This document shows, one piece after another, positions 17,508-27,134 of a stretch of 64,000 nucleotides of DNA. This DNA comes from Serratia oryzae (GTDB lineage: Bacteria; Pseudomonadota; Gammaproteobacteria; Enterobacterales; Enterobacteriaceae), in the NCBI RefSeq assembly GCF_001976145.1, contig NZ_MOXD01000007.1:124001-188000 (forward strand), written 5' to 3'. Under the pieces are notes generated by a model. The model saw only the letters and a list, made by a program, of their open reading frames with translations. It was not told the origin of the DNA and ran no database searches. The position numbers and the translations under genes were made by a program. How positions within the stretch are numbered: the stretch's first letter is position 1; every line of letters begins with the position of its first letter.

Positions 17508-17973
17508 CTGAATATTCAGGCAATAGCATAGGGGGGGCCTAGAGCGGCATTTTCTTACGCGGTTTGATATTTCTATCTCGGTTTAAATGTTCGTATTAAA
17601 AAAATGATTAATTGTTATATTAACTCTTATATATTAAGTGGCGAGGAATATTCTTAAGAATTTAATTGGGAAATATCTTAAAAAAATGCTTTTTTCTCAT
17701 TTGTCTTGGTGGTAACTCAGTGAGCCTTTATCAATAATCTCGGCCTTTGGCTATACTCGTGATACTTCAAGTCGTTTGCCTTACTCACCCAGTCACTTAC
17801 TTGAGTAAGCCTCTAGTATTATTGCTGAGGTTCACCTGTAAGCTACAATAAGTTCCTTTAAAATCATTTGGTTAATTTCTGTGGGCCACTCGGGGGATTT
17901 GAGTGTCGCCGACGGTTTCAGCGTGTTTTGGCTGTGACGAATTAATGCAATGAAAAGCAGGGAAATAAACAAA
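17508..17973. other. Gap between yegS and cyaR
   Basis: No supported gene. A degenerate copy of the dispersed palindromic repeat occupies about 17752-17842 (TATACTCGTGATACTTCAAG at its start). The rest is AT-rich and may hold the yegS promoter. Confidence 0.5.
17752..17842. repeat. Degenerate palindromic repeat copy
   Basis: Begins TATACTCGTGATACTTCAAG and continues with the CTCACCCAGTCACTTACTTGAGTAAGC block shared with the copies at 20170-20328 and 59619-59815. The far end is eroded. Confidence 0.6.
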
Positions 17974-18006
17974 GAAAAAGCCAACCCAAGGGAGATTGGG
18001 TTGGCT
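17974..18006 (-). terminator. Terminator of cyaR
   Basis: Perfect 10-bp stem AGCCAACCCA/TGGGTTGGCT (17979-17988, 17997-18006) followed on the minus strand by TTTTTC. It forms the 3' hairpin of CyaR. Confidence 0.92.
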
Positions 18007-18060
18007 AAGGAGGTGGTTCCTAGTATTGCTATGCAAATATTTTCGTTCTTAGTTTTAAGC
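17974..18060 (-). ncRNA. cyaR: CyaR small regulatory RNA
   Basis: The minus strand contains AGGAACCACCTCCTTAGCC (18021 down to 18003), the conserved seed region of E. coli and Salmonella CyaR, followed by ATCTCCCTT in the loop of the terminal hairpin, as in E. coli. A -10 box TATTAT (18072-18067) places the 5' G at 18060. The terminator ends near 17974, giving 87 nt, the known CyaR size. It sits downstream of trhP (yegQ), the same place as in E. coli. CyaR is an Hfq-dependent sRNA that in E. coli represses ompX, luxS, nadE and others when CRP is active. The single-stranded anti-Shine-Dalgarno-like CCACCTCC is the pairing site. Confidence 0.95.
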
Positions 18061-18090
18061 AACACGATAATAACCAAGTTGCACGGCAAT

Positions 18091-18112
18091 TGATGTGATC
18101 TAATTCTAATAT
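18091..18112 (-). promoter_or_regulatory. CRP site of the cyaR promoter
   Basis: A 22-bp CRP-like site whose one half, TGATGTGATCT on the plus strand, is near consensus while the other half is weak. Its centre (18101.5) is 41.5 bases upstream of the predicted cyaR start at 18060, the classic class II activator position. This agrees with the known CRP dependence of CyaR in E. coli. Confidence 0.82.
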
Positions 18113-18115
18113 TTG

Positions 18116-18146
18116 CTAAAAATCACCACCGATTGAGGTGGTGATT
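18116..18146 (-). terminator. Terminator of trhP
   Basis: Perfect 10-bp stem AATCACCACC/GGTGGTGATT (18121-18130, 18137-18146). On the minus strand it runs into TTTTTAG. It lies 10 bases after the trhP stop and insulates cyaR. Confidence 0.85.
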
Positions 18147-18155
18147 AAAATCGTA

Positions 18156-19505
18156 TCAAGATTCGCTATTTTCTTCCGGTAAATTGCGAATTAACAAGGC
18201 GTAATTCAGATCAACATCCTCGGGGATTGGCAAATAAACGATATGGCCGTTACCCGGCGCAACGTCAATCATTTCCCCTTTTTTATTCTGCATGCTTTCC
18301 AGCGTAAACAGGATGTTACCACCCGGCGTCATCATTTCTACGCTATCGCCGCGTAGAAATTTGTTTTTCACATCCACTTCAGCCCAGCCGTTGCGGCGCA
18401 CGCCGGTGAATTCGCCGACAAATTGCTGGCGTTCAGAAATTGAAGAACCGTGATCATAATTCTGGTGTGCATCGTGGGTGTGGCGACGCAGAAAACCTTC
18501 GGTATAGCCACGGTGCGCCAGGCCTTCCAGCGTGGTGAGCAGGGTGGGATCAAACGGCTTACCGGCAACGGCATCGTCGATGGCGCGGCGATACACCTGC
18601 GCCGTGCGTGCGCAGTAGTAAAAGGATTTGGTGCGGCCTTCGATTTTCAGCGAATGCACCCCCAACTGCGTCAGGCGCTCCACGTGCTGGATGGCCCGCA
18701 GGTCTTTCGAGTTCATGATGTAGGTGCCGTGCTCATCTTCAAAAGCACTCATGTACTCACCGGGTTTCTGCGCTTCGGAAAGCATAAACACCTTATCCGT
18801 CGGCGCACCAACGCCGAGCGTTGGCTCAACGTTCTGCACCGGGATCGGCTCATGCAGATGTACGATGCTGCCGGTATCGTCCTCTTTACCTTCTTCCGCT
18901 TTGTACTGCCAGCGGCAGGCATTGGTGCAGGTGCCCTGGTTCGGATCGCGCTTGTTGATATAGCCGGAAAGCAGGCAGCGGCCGGAATAGGCCATGCACA
19001 GTGCACCGTGAACGAAAATTTCCAGTTCTATCTCTGGCACCTGGCTGCGGATTTCGGCGATCTCATCCAGCGACAGTTCGCGGGAAAGGATCACGCGCGT
19101 CAGCCCCATCTGCTGCCAGAATTTTACCGTAGCCCAGTTGACCGCGTTGGCCTGCACCGAAAGGTGAATATCCATCTGCGGGAAGGCTTCACGCACCATC
19201 ATGATCAGCCCAGGGTCGGACATAATCAGCGCATCCGGCCCCATGTCGATCACCGGTTTCAGATCGCGCAGGAAGGTTTTCAGCTTGGCATTGTGTGGCG
19301 CAATGTTGACCACCACGTAGAATTTTTTACCCAGCGCATGGGCTTCGTTGATCCCCAGCGCCAGGTTCTCGTGGTTGAATTCGTTATTACGCACTCGCAG
19401 GCTGTAACGGGGCTGGCCGGCGTATACCGCATCGGCACCGTAGGCAAAGGCGTAACGCATGTTTTTCAGCGTTCCCGCTGGAGAAAGTAGTTCTGGTGTA
19501 AACAT
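18156..19505 (-). CDS. trhP: tRNA 5-hydroxyuridine synthesis protein TrhP (YegQ, U32 family)
   Basis: A 449-residue U32-family protein close in length to E. coli YegQ/TrhP (453). It begins MFTPELLSPAGTLKNMRYAFAYGADAVYAG and contains the U32 signature around ELEIFVHGALCMAYSGRCLLSGYI...GTCTNACRW, with the cysteine set thought to hold an iron-sulfur cluster. In E. coli TrhP makes 5-hydroxyuridine at tRNA position 34 using prephenate. It stands alone as a leftward gene with its own terminator, followed by cyaR. Confidence 0.94.
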   Translation of the reverse strand: MFTPELLSPAGTLKNMRYAFAYGADAVYAGQPRYSLRVRNNEFNHENLALGINEAHALGKKFYVVVNIAPHNAKLKTFLRDLKPVIDMGPDALIMSDPGLIMMVREAFPQMDIHLSVQANAVNWATVKFWQQMGLTRVILSRELSLDEIAEIRSQVPEIELEIFVHGALCMAYSGRCLLSGYINKRDPNQGTCTNACRWQYKAEEGKEDDTGSIVHLHEPIPVQNVEPTLGVGAPTDKVFMLSEAQKPGEYMSAFEDEHGTYIMNSKDLRAIQHVERLTQLGVHSLKIEGRTKSFYYCARTAQVYRRAIDDAVAGKPFDPTLLTTLEGLAHRGYTEGFLRRHTHDAHQNYDHGSSISERQQFVGEFTGVRRNGWAEVDVKNKFLRGDSVEMMTPGGNILFTLESMQNKKGEMIDVAPGNGHIVYLPIPEDVDLNYALLIRNLPEENSES

Positions 19506-19647
19506 AGTGATTCTCGGTCTGATTTCAGGTCAGCACCGCGCCACTCAATGGCGCAGCGAAAGTGGGGAATTGTAGCGGCAGCCCGGCAAGAAATCAGCAA
19601 TTAACCGGAGTTTTTTAGGGGAGATCGCGCTCGTTGCTGGAGAATTC

Positions 19648-19682
19648 ACCCTGGTCGCTGAATTGGCTCAGTGACCAAGGGT
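19648..19682. terminator. Hairpin between yegP and trhP
   Basis: ACCCTGGTCGCTGA (19648-19661) pairs with TCAGTGACCAAGGGT (19668-19682) with one bulge and one wobble. T-rich sequence follows on the plus strand. It lies 45 bases past the leftward yegP stop and probably ends that transcript. Confidence 0.5.
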
Positions 19683-19727
19683 GTTTTCTGTATTTTTGCA
19701 GGGACGGCTGTGGATTGCATGGGGGAA

Positions 19728-20066
19728 TCAGGCGTTCAAATCGCGCACATGTGGGGTTGCACCATGCTTGATCACCGACAGGACGCCATTTTTGGCAGCA
19801 CTTTCTGAGGCGTACATCTGGCTGGTGCCGATCACCACGTGATTTTTGGCCCTCAACACAAAATAGGGTTTGTTGCTGTTGCTGAGTTTCAGTTCGAATT
19901 GGGCTTCGTGTGGAGCATTTGCTCGCACAGAAGCGATGCCATTTTCTGCTGAGGCTTTGCTGGCATACCTCTCGCTGGAAAGAATAATCTCTCCGTTACT
20001 GGCTTTCAGAGTGAAGTGATACTGTCCATTGCTCGATTTTTTAAGCTCGTAGTGGCCGGTTGCCAT
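19728..20066 (-). CDS. yegP: DUF1508 / UPF0339 protein YegP
   Basis: A 112-residue protein made of two DUF1508 repeats: residues about 4-55 (GHYELKKSSNGQYHFTLKASNGEIILSSERYASKASAENGI) and 56-107 (AQFELKLSNSNKPYFVLRAKNHVVIGTSQMYASESAAKNGV). Each is a small beta-hairpin unit with the NG.Y.F.LKA.NGE..L.SE.Y pattern. E. coli YegP, also near yegQ, has the same form. Cellular role is not established. Confidence 0.92.
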   Translation of the reverse strand: MATGHYELKKSSNGQYHFTLKASNGEIILSSERYASKASAENGIASVRANAPHEAQFELKLSNSNKPYFVLRAKNHVVIGTSQMYASESAAKNGVLSVIKHGATPHVRDLNA

Positions 20067-20169
20067 AGTCCTTCTCCGCTTGGTTCAATGACAGAGGTAA
20101 GTGTAGCCAATGCTTTGAAAAGTGACGTTTGAGCGGCGACGTTATCGCAAGATATGTGATCTTTTACAC

Positions 20170-20328
20170 TATACCCTTCATACTTCAAGTTGCTTGGGTG
20201 TTGGCTGCACGTGCTCACTCTGATCACATAGTTCGCTATGCTCCCAGGGATGATGAGCCTCATCACTGAGGCTCACCCTACAGGCCAGCGCTTGCCGCCT
20301 ACAGGCAACTCGAATTATTTAGGGTATA
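20170..20328. repeat. Palindromic repeat, full copy
   Basis: A 159-bp copy running from TATACCCTTCATACTTCAAG to CGAATTATTTAGGGTATA. The core contains paired GAGCCTCA/TGAGGCTC stretches and a CTTGCCGCCT block. It lies between yegP and baeR. Compare the inverted copy at 59619-59815. Confidence 0.88.
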
Positions 20329-20367
20329 TACTTGTCGCCTGGCGCGGTAGGCAGCTTGTGCGCAGTA

Positions 20368-21090
20368 TTATGCAAGGCCGTTAATCAATCGGCAGGGTTC
20401 GGCTTCCCAGCGATAACCCACGCCGTAGACCGAACGGATGAAGGCTTTCTCGCCGTCAATCAGTTCCAGCTTGCGGCGCAGATTCTTGATATGGCTGTCG
20501 ATGGTGCGATCGGTAACGACGCGGTAATCGTCGTACAGGTTATTGAGCAACTGCTCGCGTGAGAAGACGTTGCCCGGCTGGCTGGCCAGGGTTTTCAGCA
20601 GACGGAATTCAGCCGGCGTCAGATCCAGAATGTGCCCGCTATAGCTGGCCTGGAAACGTGGTTCATCAATGTGCAGCAGCCTTTCTTCTTCACCCTGTTC
20701 CAGGGGGCGGTAGCAGCGGCGCAGAATGGCTTTGACTCTGGCGACCACCTCGCGCGGGCTGTAAGGCTTGCAGATATAGTCATCGGCACCGATCTCCAGC
20801 CCCAACAGGCGGTCGATCTCCTCAATCTTGGCGGTCACCATCATGATCGGTACATCGGTAAAGCGGCGCAGCTCGCGGCAGATAGTTAACCCATCGCAGC
20901 CCGGTAGCATCAGATCCAGCAGGATCAGCGCTGGTTGCTGTTCATGCACCGCTGGCACCACCTCACGGCCGTTGGTCAGCCAGCGCGTGGCGTAGCCCGC
21001 CGCCTGCAGATAATCCACCAGCAATTGGCCCAGCTTGGGTTCATCTTCCACAATCATAATCTGCAATGGTGGGTTCGGGTTTTCCATCAT
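20368..21090 (-). CDS. baeR: Response regulator BaeR
   Basis: A 240-residue OmpR/PhoB-type regulator, the E. coli BaeR length. The receiver domain covers about residues 10-125, with the acidic pair in VEDEP, the phospho-acceptor aspartate in [11 protein letters not shown] in MMVTAK and K in ICKPYSP. The winged-helix domain follows ([54 protein letters not shown]). It activates mdtABCD and spy in response to envelope stress. It overlaps baeS by 4 bases at the end of the mdt operon. Confidence 0.96.
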   Translation of the reverse strand: MMENPNPPLQIMIVEDEPKLGQLLVDYLQAAGYATRWLTNGREVVPAVHEQQPALILLDLMLPGCDGLTICRELRRFTDVPIMMVTAKIEEIDRLLGLEIGADDYICKPYSPREVVARVKAILRRCYRPLEQGEEERLLHIDEPRFQASYSGHILDLTPAEFRLLKTLASQPGNVFSREQLLNNLYDDYRVVTDRTIDSHIKNLRRKLELIDGEKAFIRSVYGVGYRWEAEPCRLINGLA

Positions 21091-22469
21091 GAGGCCTTGT
21101 TGTTCAGCGTAACGGGGAAATCTACTGTAATGCGCACGCCGCCGAAAGGCGAGTGCTGCGCATGGATCGTGCCGCCATGGGCTTCCACAATATTCTGGCT
21201 GATGGCCAGCCCCAGCCCGGCACCGCCGCTGGCGCGGTTGCGTGAGCCTTCGGTGCGGTAAAAGCGTTCGAAGATGCGTGCCAACTGTTCGTCACTGACG
21301 CCGGGTTTGCTGTCCTGCCAGTAAATCCGCAGCCCTTCCGGCAAAGGTTCGATACCGATCTCCAGCTTGCCGCCGGCGTCGGTATAGCGCAGGCTGTTTT
21401 CCAGCAGATTGTTGAACAACTGATTGAGGCGATCCGCATCGCCGAACAGTGTCGCCTGTTCTGGCAGATGGGTAACGATCTCCAGCCCTTTGGCATGAAA
21501 ACGTTCGCGGAAGGCGGCGACGGCGATGTGCACCAGATGCACGCAGTCTACCGATGACTTACGGTAGGCGAGGGCGCCGAGATCGGACAGCGAAAGCTGA
21601 TGCAGGTCGTCCACCAGTTTGGTGAGGGTAGACACCTCCGCCAAGAGTGAGCTGATCGACGCCGGAGTCGGTTGGCGTACCCCATCCTGCAAGGCTTCCA
21701 GCTCACCGCGCAATACCGCCAGCGGAGTGCGCAGTTCGTGGGAGACATCTGCCATAAAGGCCCGCCGCATCTGCTCGTTCTTTTCCAGCGAGATAGCGAG
21801 GTGGTTGAAATCCTGCGCCAGGCGGCCGAGTTCATCCTGGCCGCTGGCCGCGACGCGGGCACTGAAATCCCCCGCCGCCAAACGATGGGTGCCAGCGACC
21901 AGCCGCTTTACCGGTGCCAGCAGGCCGCGCGACAGCAGCCAGGTCACTGCGGCGGCCAACAGCGTCGACAGCGCGACGATCAGCCAACTGGTGCGTTTTT
22001 GCTGCCGATCGAAGTTGATGTCGGCGTTGCGCGTCAGCTTCTCCGGCGGGGCCGCCATCACCCAGCCGACGATCTGATTGTTGTAATGGATCGGGTGGCG
22101 GGTGCTCTCTTTCGGGATCGGACCAGAGTGCCCCACCAGCCGCCGATATTGGCTATCGACGATCCAGAACTGCGACCGCCAGCCCTTGGGGGGCAGATTG
22201 TGGCTGCTGTCGCTGTTTTGCTCGAACGAGCGCACGATGCGGTAAACCACCTGATCGTTATTACGCAGGAATGCCCAGTTACCGTGCAGGCGATACTGCT
22301 CTTCCAGGGCGTCACCGAGCATGGTGATACGCTGCTCGTTACTCTGTTTGATATAGTCGATAAAGCCCCGTTCAAAGCTGATACGCACACCCCAATGCAT
22401 GGTGATCAGCACCAGCATGCAGGTAGCGAAGATCGCCATGAACAGTTTGCCGGTGATACCTATTCTCAT
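21087..22469 (-). CDS. baeS: Sensor histidine kinase BaeS
   Basis: A 460-residue membrane kinase with two transmembrane segments (about residues 8-28 and 165-185) around a periplasmic sensor region. A HAMP domain follows, then HisKA with the H-box [22 protein letters not shown], and the ATPase domain with the N-box [12 protein letters not shown] and GGAGLGLAI. It senses envelope damage and toxic compounds (indole, flavonoids and metals in E. coli) and phosphorylates BaeR. Both ends overlap neighbours by 4 bases. Confidence 0.96.
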   Translation of the reverse strand: MRIGITGKLFMAIFATCMLVLITMHWGVRISFERGFIDYIKQSNEQRITMLGDALEEQYRLHGNWAFLRNNDQVVYRIVRSFEQNSDSSHNLPPKGWRSQFWIVDSQYRRLVGHSGPIPKESTRHPIHYNNQIVGWVMAAPPEKLTRNADINFDRQQKRTSWLIVALSTLLAAAVTWLLSRGLLAPVKRLVAGTHRLAAGDFSARVAASGQDELGRLAQDFNHLAISLEKNEQMRRAFMADVSHELRTPLAVLRGELEALQDGVRQPTPASISSLLAEVSTLTKLVDDLHQLSLSDLGALAYRKSSVDCVHLVHIAVAAFRERFHAKGLEIVTHLPEQATLFGDADRLNQLFNNLLENSLRYTDAGGKLEIGIEPLPEGLRIYWQDSKPGVSDEQLARIFERFYRTEGSRNRASGGAGLGLAISQNIVEAHGGTIHAQHSPFGGVRITVDFPVTLNNKAS

Positions 22470-23896
22470 TGCAACCTCGTTGGGCCGTTACTCTGCCCTT
22501 TTGTCAGCGTGCGGTTGGGGGCGATATTGGTGGGAACGCGAGCGAAAACCAGCGCGGGCAGGGCGATAATCAGCGCCATACACAGGTAACTGTAGATAAA
22601 GGCGCTGTGGATCTCGGGGCTGTCGGCCACCACCTGGTGGTGGGCGAAACTGCCGATCAGGATCCCGGCCACGCTGACCCCCAGGCTCATGGAAAGCTGC
22701 ATCACCATCGACAGCAGGCTATTGCCGCTGCTGGCCAGGCGATCGGGCAGGTCTTTTAGCGTCAGGGTATTCATGGACGAGAAGCGCAGCGAGTTGACCA
22801 TGCCCTGGAAAAACAACACCACCGGCAGCAGATAGACCCAGCCGAGCATCGCCACCAGCGGCAGGGTTAAACTGACCAGCGCCAACAACAGCGTGCTGGT
22901 GACCAACACGTGGCGATAGCCGAAACGGTTGACGATCTGCACCACAATACGCTTCATGCCCATGCTGCCGATGATCATCGGGATCATCATCAGCCCGGCA
23001 TGGAAGGGAGAAAACCCCATGCCGATCTGCAGGAACAGCGGCGTCATAAACGGCAGCATACCGCTGCCGATGCGCCCCAGCAGGCTGCCGGTCAGGCCGA
23101 TTCTGTAGGTTTCGGTTTTAAACAGGCGCAGTGAGAACAGCGCCCGGCTATTGCCCTTGGCATGCCACCAATAACCAGCCAGCGCCGCACAGCCCAGAAC
23201 CACCAGCCCGAGTAGAAAGGAAGGAGAAAGCCCCATGCCTTTGTGCCCGTCGAGCGCCAGCGTCAGCGTAGCCATGCCGATCGCCAGCATGATAAAGCCG
23301 CTGAGATCAAAGCGGCGGGTCTGCATACGGTAATTGGGCATCAACAGCAGGGTGGCGATAGCACCGATAATCCCCACCGGAATATTGATCAGGAAGATCC
23401 AGTGCCAGTTGGCGTATTGCACCAGAAAGCCCCCCAGCGCTGGCCCCATCAGCGGGCCGATCTGGCCGGGCAAGGTCACGAACGTCATGGCCGCCATATA
23501 CTGTTCACGCGGGACGATTTTCATCACCGTCAGCCTGCCGACCGGCACCATCATCGCGCCGCCAATGCCCTGTATCACGCGGAACATCACCAGCTCATTC
23601 AGCGAATGCGCCTGTGCGCACAGCACTGAACCGAGGGTGAACAGCACAATGGCACTGAGGAACACCCGCTGGGTGCCAACTTTATCCGCCAGCCAGCCGC
23701 TGGCGGGCAGCATCACCGCCATCGTCAGCACATAGGAGACGATCACCGACTGCATGCGCAACGGGTTTTCCCCCAGGCTGGCGGCGATCGACGGCAGCGC
23801 GGTATTGACGATGGTGGTATCCAGCGCCTGCATAAAGAAGCCAAAGGCCACAATCCATAGCTGCCACTGCACTGGGGCGGTCTGTCTGGTAATCAT
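22466..23896 (-). CDS. mdtD: MFS transporter MdtD
   Basis: A 476-residue, 14-helix major-facilitator (DHA2) protein. It shows the DHA2 opening [23 protein letters not shown] and motif A as [14 protein letters not shown], with [41 protein letters not shown]. In E. coli mdtD lies in mdtABCD-baeSR but is not needed for the drug resistance given by MdtABC; a citrate or iron-citrate export role has been suggested. A 157-bp gap with a hairpin repeat separates it from mdtC. Confidence 0.92.
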   Translation of the reverse strand: MITRQTAPVQWQLWIVAFGFFMQALDTTIVNTALPSIAASLGENPLRMQSVIVSYVLTMAVMLPASGWLADKVGTQRVFLSAIVLFTLGSVLCAQAHSLNELVMFRVIQGIGGAMMVPVGRLTVMKIVPREQYMAAMTFVTLPGQIGPLMGPALGGFLVQYANWHWIFLINIPVGIIGAIATLLLMPNYRMQTRRFDLSGFIMLAIGMATLTLALDGHKGMGLSPSFLLGLVVLGCAALAGYWWHAKGNSRALFSLRLFKTETYRIGLTGSLLGRIGSGMLPFMTPLFLQIGMGFSPFHAGLMMIPMIIGSMGMKRIVVQIVNRFGYRHVLVTSTLLLALVSLTLPLVAMLGWVYLLPVVLFFQGMVNSLRFSSMNTLTLKDLPDRLASSGNSLLSMVMQLSMSLGVSVAGILIGSFAHHQVVADSPEIHSAFIYSYLCMALIIALPALVFARVPTNIAPNRTLTKGQSNGPTRLQ

Positions 23897-23960
23897 TCAC
23901 CTACCTTTCATGTTAAAAGCTATCGTGATAGCTAATCATTACCTAGGTGCTAAAGGGGGA

Positions 23961-23997
23961 GCCCCCTCTCCCTGTGGGAGAGGGCCGGGGTGAGGGA
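23961..23997. repeat. REP-like hairpin between mdtC and mdtD
   Basis: CCCTCTCCC (23964-23972) pairs perfectly with GGGAGAGGG (23976-23984), followed by CCGGGGTGAGGGA. This is the same motif that bounds the tandem repeat at 13020-13354. It lies inside the mdtABCD-baeSR operon and could change the mRNA ratio between mdtABC and mdtD-baeSR. Confidence 0.8.
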
Positions 23998-24053
23998 CTT
24001 GTAGTTCGCTGATCTTCTCTCACTTTACTGACCAGCATTATCGTAAGAGCCAT

Positions 24054-27000
24054 TTATTGCGGCAGCGGCGCTAATTTTTTACCGCGGCGAAACTTCATCT
24101 GTAGCCGATCGAAATACAGGTAGATCACCGGCGTGGTGTACAGCGTCAGCAATTGGCTCATCACTAACCCGCCGGCAATGGTGATGCCGAGCGGTTGGCG
24201 CAGTTCGGCACCATCACCGCTGGTCAGCACCAGCGGCAGTGCGCCAAACAGCGCTGCCAGCGTGGTCATCATGATTGGCCGGAAGCGCAGCAGGCTGGCC
24301 TGGAAAATCGCCTCGCGCGCGCTGATGCCACCGTTGCGCTGTGCGTCGAGGGCAAAATCGACCATCATGATAGCGTTTTTCTTCACAATGCCGATCAGCA
24401 ATAGGATGCCGATCAGGGCGATCAGGCTGAACGGCGCGCCAAACAGCTCCAGCGCCAGCAAGGCACCGACTCCGGCGGAAGGCAGGGTGGAGAGGATGGT
24501 CAGCGGATGGATATAGCTCTCATACAGCATCCCCAGCACGATATACACCGTGGCGATGGCGGCGGCGATCAGCAGCAGCTGCGATTTCAGCGTTTCCTGG
24601 AACACCTGTGCGGTACCGGCAAACGTCCCGCGCACCGTAGAGGGCACACCGATCTGCGTCATGGCGCGCTCGATGGCGGCGCTGGCCTCGGACAGGCTGC
24701 CCCCTTCCGGCAGGTTAAACGAAATGGTCGAGGCGGCCGACAGCCCCTGATGGTTAACGGCAAGCGGGGCATTGGCCGGTTGCCAGCGGGCAAAATAGGA
24801 CAGCGGGATCGCCTGGCCCTGTTTGTTAATCACGAACATCTTTTCCAGCGAACTGACGTCCTGGGTATAGGGCGGTGCCACCTCCATCACCACCTTGTAC
24901 TGGTTCAATGGCTGATAGATGGTGGAAATCTGGCGCTGGCCGAAGGCGTTGTTCAGCAGATTGTTAGCATCGGTAATGGAAATGCCCAGCCGCGCCATGG
25001 CTTCGCGATCGTAAGACAGATCCATTTCCGAACCTCGGTCCTGCTGATCGGAGTTGACGTCGGCCAGTTCCGGCAGTGCCGCGAGCGCCAGCCGGATCTT
25101 CGGTTCCCACTCGCGCAGTTCGCTGAGATCGTCCGCCAGCAGCGTGTACTGATAGCTGGCGTTGGATTGCCGCCCACCGGCACGGATATCCTGCACCGCC
25201 ATCAGGAACAGGCTTGCTCCGGGCTCTTTCGCCAGCTTGGCGCGCAGCCGGGCAATGACCTTTTGTGCATCGTCGCTGCGTTCCGACAGCGGTTTGAGCG
25301 AGATAAACATCGAGCCGCTGTTGGTGCGTGAACCGCCGGTAAAGCCGGTGACGTTATCCACGTCTTTATCTTCGCGCACGATCTTCATAAAGTCTTCCAG
25401 CTTGCCGCGCATTGCCTGGAACGAAATGCTCTGATCCGCCTGGATAAACCCCATCAGGCGGCCGGTGTCCTGCTCGGGGAAGAAGGTTTTCGGGATGCTG
25501 ATATACAACCAAACGTTGAGGGCGATGGTGGCGAAAAACAGCGCCAGTACCCAGCGTGAATGGCCGAGCACCCAGTTCAGCGAGCGGCCATAGCCCCGTT
25601 GCAGCGCCAGCAAGACTTTGCCGAAACCGCGCACGCGCCGCTGCGCGCGCGCGGGCTGATGGCGCAGCAGATAGGCGCACATCATCGGCGTCAGCGTCAG
25701 CGAGATCAACAGCGACAGCCCGATGGACACCGACAGCGTAACGGCGAACTCGTGGAATAACCGCCCTGGCAGGCCCCCCATAAACAGCAACGGAATAAAT
25801 ACCGCCACCAGCGATATGCTCATGGAAAGCACGGTAAAGCCCACTTCACGCACCCCTTGCAGCGCGGCGTTGATCGGCTTCATTCCGGCCTCAACGTGGC
25901 GAGAGATATTCTCCAGCACCACGATGGCATCATCCACCACAAAGCCAGTGGCGATGGTCAGCGCCATCAGCGACAGGTTGTTTAAGCTGAAGCCGCACAG
26001 GTACATGGCGGCAAAGGAACCGATCAGCGACACCGGCACCGCCACCGCAGGGATCAGCGTGGCGCGCCCGGAGCGCAGGAAGATAAACACCACCAGGATC
26101 ACCAGGCCGATGGCGATCATCAATGAGCGCTCCACCTCTGCCAATGAGGCACGAATGGTGGGGGAGCGATCCTGCGCGATATTCAACTGGATGGAGGTGG
26201 GAATATTTTCCCGCAAGGCGGGCAGCTCGGCGCGGATGCGATCGACGGTTTCGATGATATTGGCGCCCGGCGAGCGGCTGACGGTCAGGATAATCGCCGG
26301 CTTGGCGTTGGTCATTCCGGCGTTACGCACGTCCTGCACCGAATCAACCACGTTGGCCACATCGCTCAGGCGCACCGCAGCGCCGTTGTGGTAGTGGATC
26401 ACCAGCGGCTGATAGGCAGTAGCGGTTTTCAGTTCATCATTGGCCTGGATCTGCCAGCGCTGCTGTGAGTCGTCTACCGCGCCCTGTGGCCGACGAACGT
26501 TGGCATTGGCGATGCTCTGGCGTACCGCATCCAGCGACACACCCTGATTGAACAGCGCGCCGGGGTTGAGTTCCACACGCACAGCAGGCAGGGAACTACC
26601 GCCCACCGACACATCGCCCACCCCTTCGGTCTGGGCAATTTTCTGCGCCAGCTGCGTGGAGGCAAAATCATACAGCTGCCCCTGATTGTAGGTGTCCGAG
26701 GTTAGCGTCAGGATCATGATCGGTGCGTCGGACGGGTTGATTTTGCGATAGGTAGGGCGGTTCGGCATCCCGGTCGGCAACAGGCTTTGTGCCGCATTGA
26801 TGGCCGCCTGCACGTCGCGCGCTGCACCGTTGATATCGCGATCGAGATCGAACATCAAAATGATCCGCGTACTGCCCAGCGAACTGGTCGAGGTCATTTC
26901 GCTGACCCCGGCAATCCGCCCCAACGCGCGTTCCAGCGGGGTGGCCACCGAAGACGCCATGGTTTCCGGAGAGGCCCCCGGCAGTGATGCTGTGATGGCG

Positions 27001-27134
27001 ATCACCGGGAAATCAATCTGCGGCAGCGGCGAGACCGGCAGCAGCCGGAAACCGATCACCCCGGCGATGGCGATCGCCAGCGTCAGCAGGGTGGTGGCAA
27101 CGGGCCGATAGATAAACAGGGCGAAGAATTTCAC
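24054..27134 (-). CDS. mdtC: RND efflux pump subunit MdtC
   Basis: A 1026-residue inner-membrane RND transporter, close to E. coli MdtC (1025). It opens [45 protein letters not shown]4 carries the proton-relay acidic pair in [16 protein letters not shown], and duplicated RND halves each have a large periplasmic loop. MdtC forms a heterotrimer with MdtB and pumps bile salts, novobiocin and other drugs through MdtA and TolC. It overlaps mdtB by 4 bases. Confidence 0.97.
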   Translation of the reverse strand: MKFFALFIYRPVATTLLTLAIAIAGVIGFRLLPVSPLPQIDFPVIAITASLPGASPETMASSVATPLERALGRIAGVSEMTSTSSLGSTRIILMFDLDRDINGAARDVQAAINAAQSLLPTGMPNRPTYRKINPSDAPIMILTLTSDTYNQGQLYDFASTQLAQKIAQTEGVGDVSVGGSSLPAVRVELNPGALFNQGVSLDAVRQSIANANVRRPQGAVDDSQQRWQIQANDELKTATAYQPLVIHYHNGAAVRLSDVANVVDSVQDVRNAGMTNAKPAIILTVSRSPGANIIETVDRIRAELPALRENIPTSIQLNIAQDRSPTIRASLAEVERSLMIAIGLVILVVFIFLRSGRATLIPAVAVPVSLIGSFAAMYLCGFSLNNLSLMALTIATGFVVDDAIVVLENISRHVEAGMKPINAALQGVREVGFTVLSMSISLVAVFIPLLFMGGLPGRLFHEFAVTLSVSIGLSLLISLTLTPMMCAYLLRHQPARAQRRVRGFGKVLLALQRGYGRSLNWVLGHSRWVLALFFATIALNVWLYISIPKTFFPEQDTGRLMGFIQADQSISFQAMRGKLEDFMKIVREDKDVDNVTGFTGGSRTNSGSMFISLKPLSERSDDAQKVIARLRAKLAKEPGASLFLMAVQDIRAGGRQSNASYQYTLLADDLSELREWEPKIRLALAALPELADVNSDQQDRGSEMDLSYDREAMARLGISITDANNLLNNAFGQRQISTIYQPLNQYKVVMEVAPPYTQDVSSLEKMFVINKQGQAIPLSYFARWQPANAPLAVNHQGLSAASTISFNLPEGGSLSEASAAIERAMTQIGVPSTVRGTFAGTAQVFQETLKSQLLLIAAAIATVYIVLGMLYESYIHPLTILSTLPSAGVGALLALELFGAPFSLIALIGILLLIGIVKKNAIMMVDFALDAQRNGGISAREAIFQASLLRFRPIMMTTLAALFGALPLVLTSGDGAELRQPLGITIAGGLVMSQLLTLYTTPVIYLYFDRLQMKFRRGKKLAPLPQ

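Noticed and set aside
17832-18089. 85-codon minus-strand frame
   Set aside because: It runs through the CyaR sRNA, its promoter and its terminator hairpin, so it cannot be a normal protein gene.
18450-19490. 346-codon plus-strand frame
   Set aside because: Antisense to trhP; composition typical of a GC-rich shadow frame (Arg/His/Gln-rich), no domain.
24507-25331. 274-codon plus-strand frame
   Set aside because: Antisense to mdtC; no domain or start signal.
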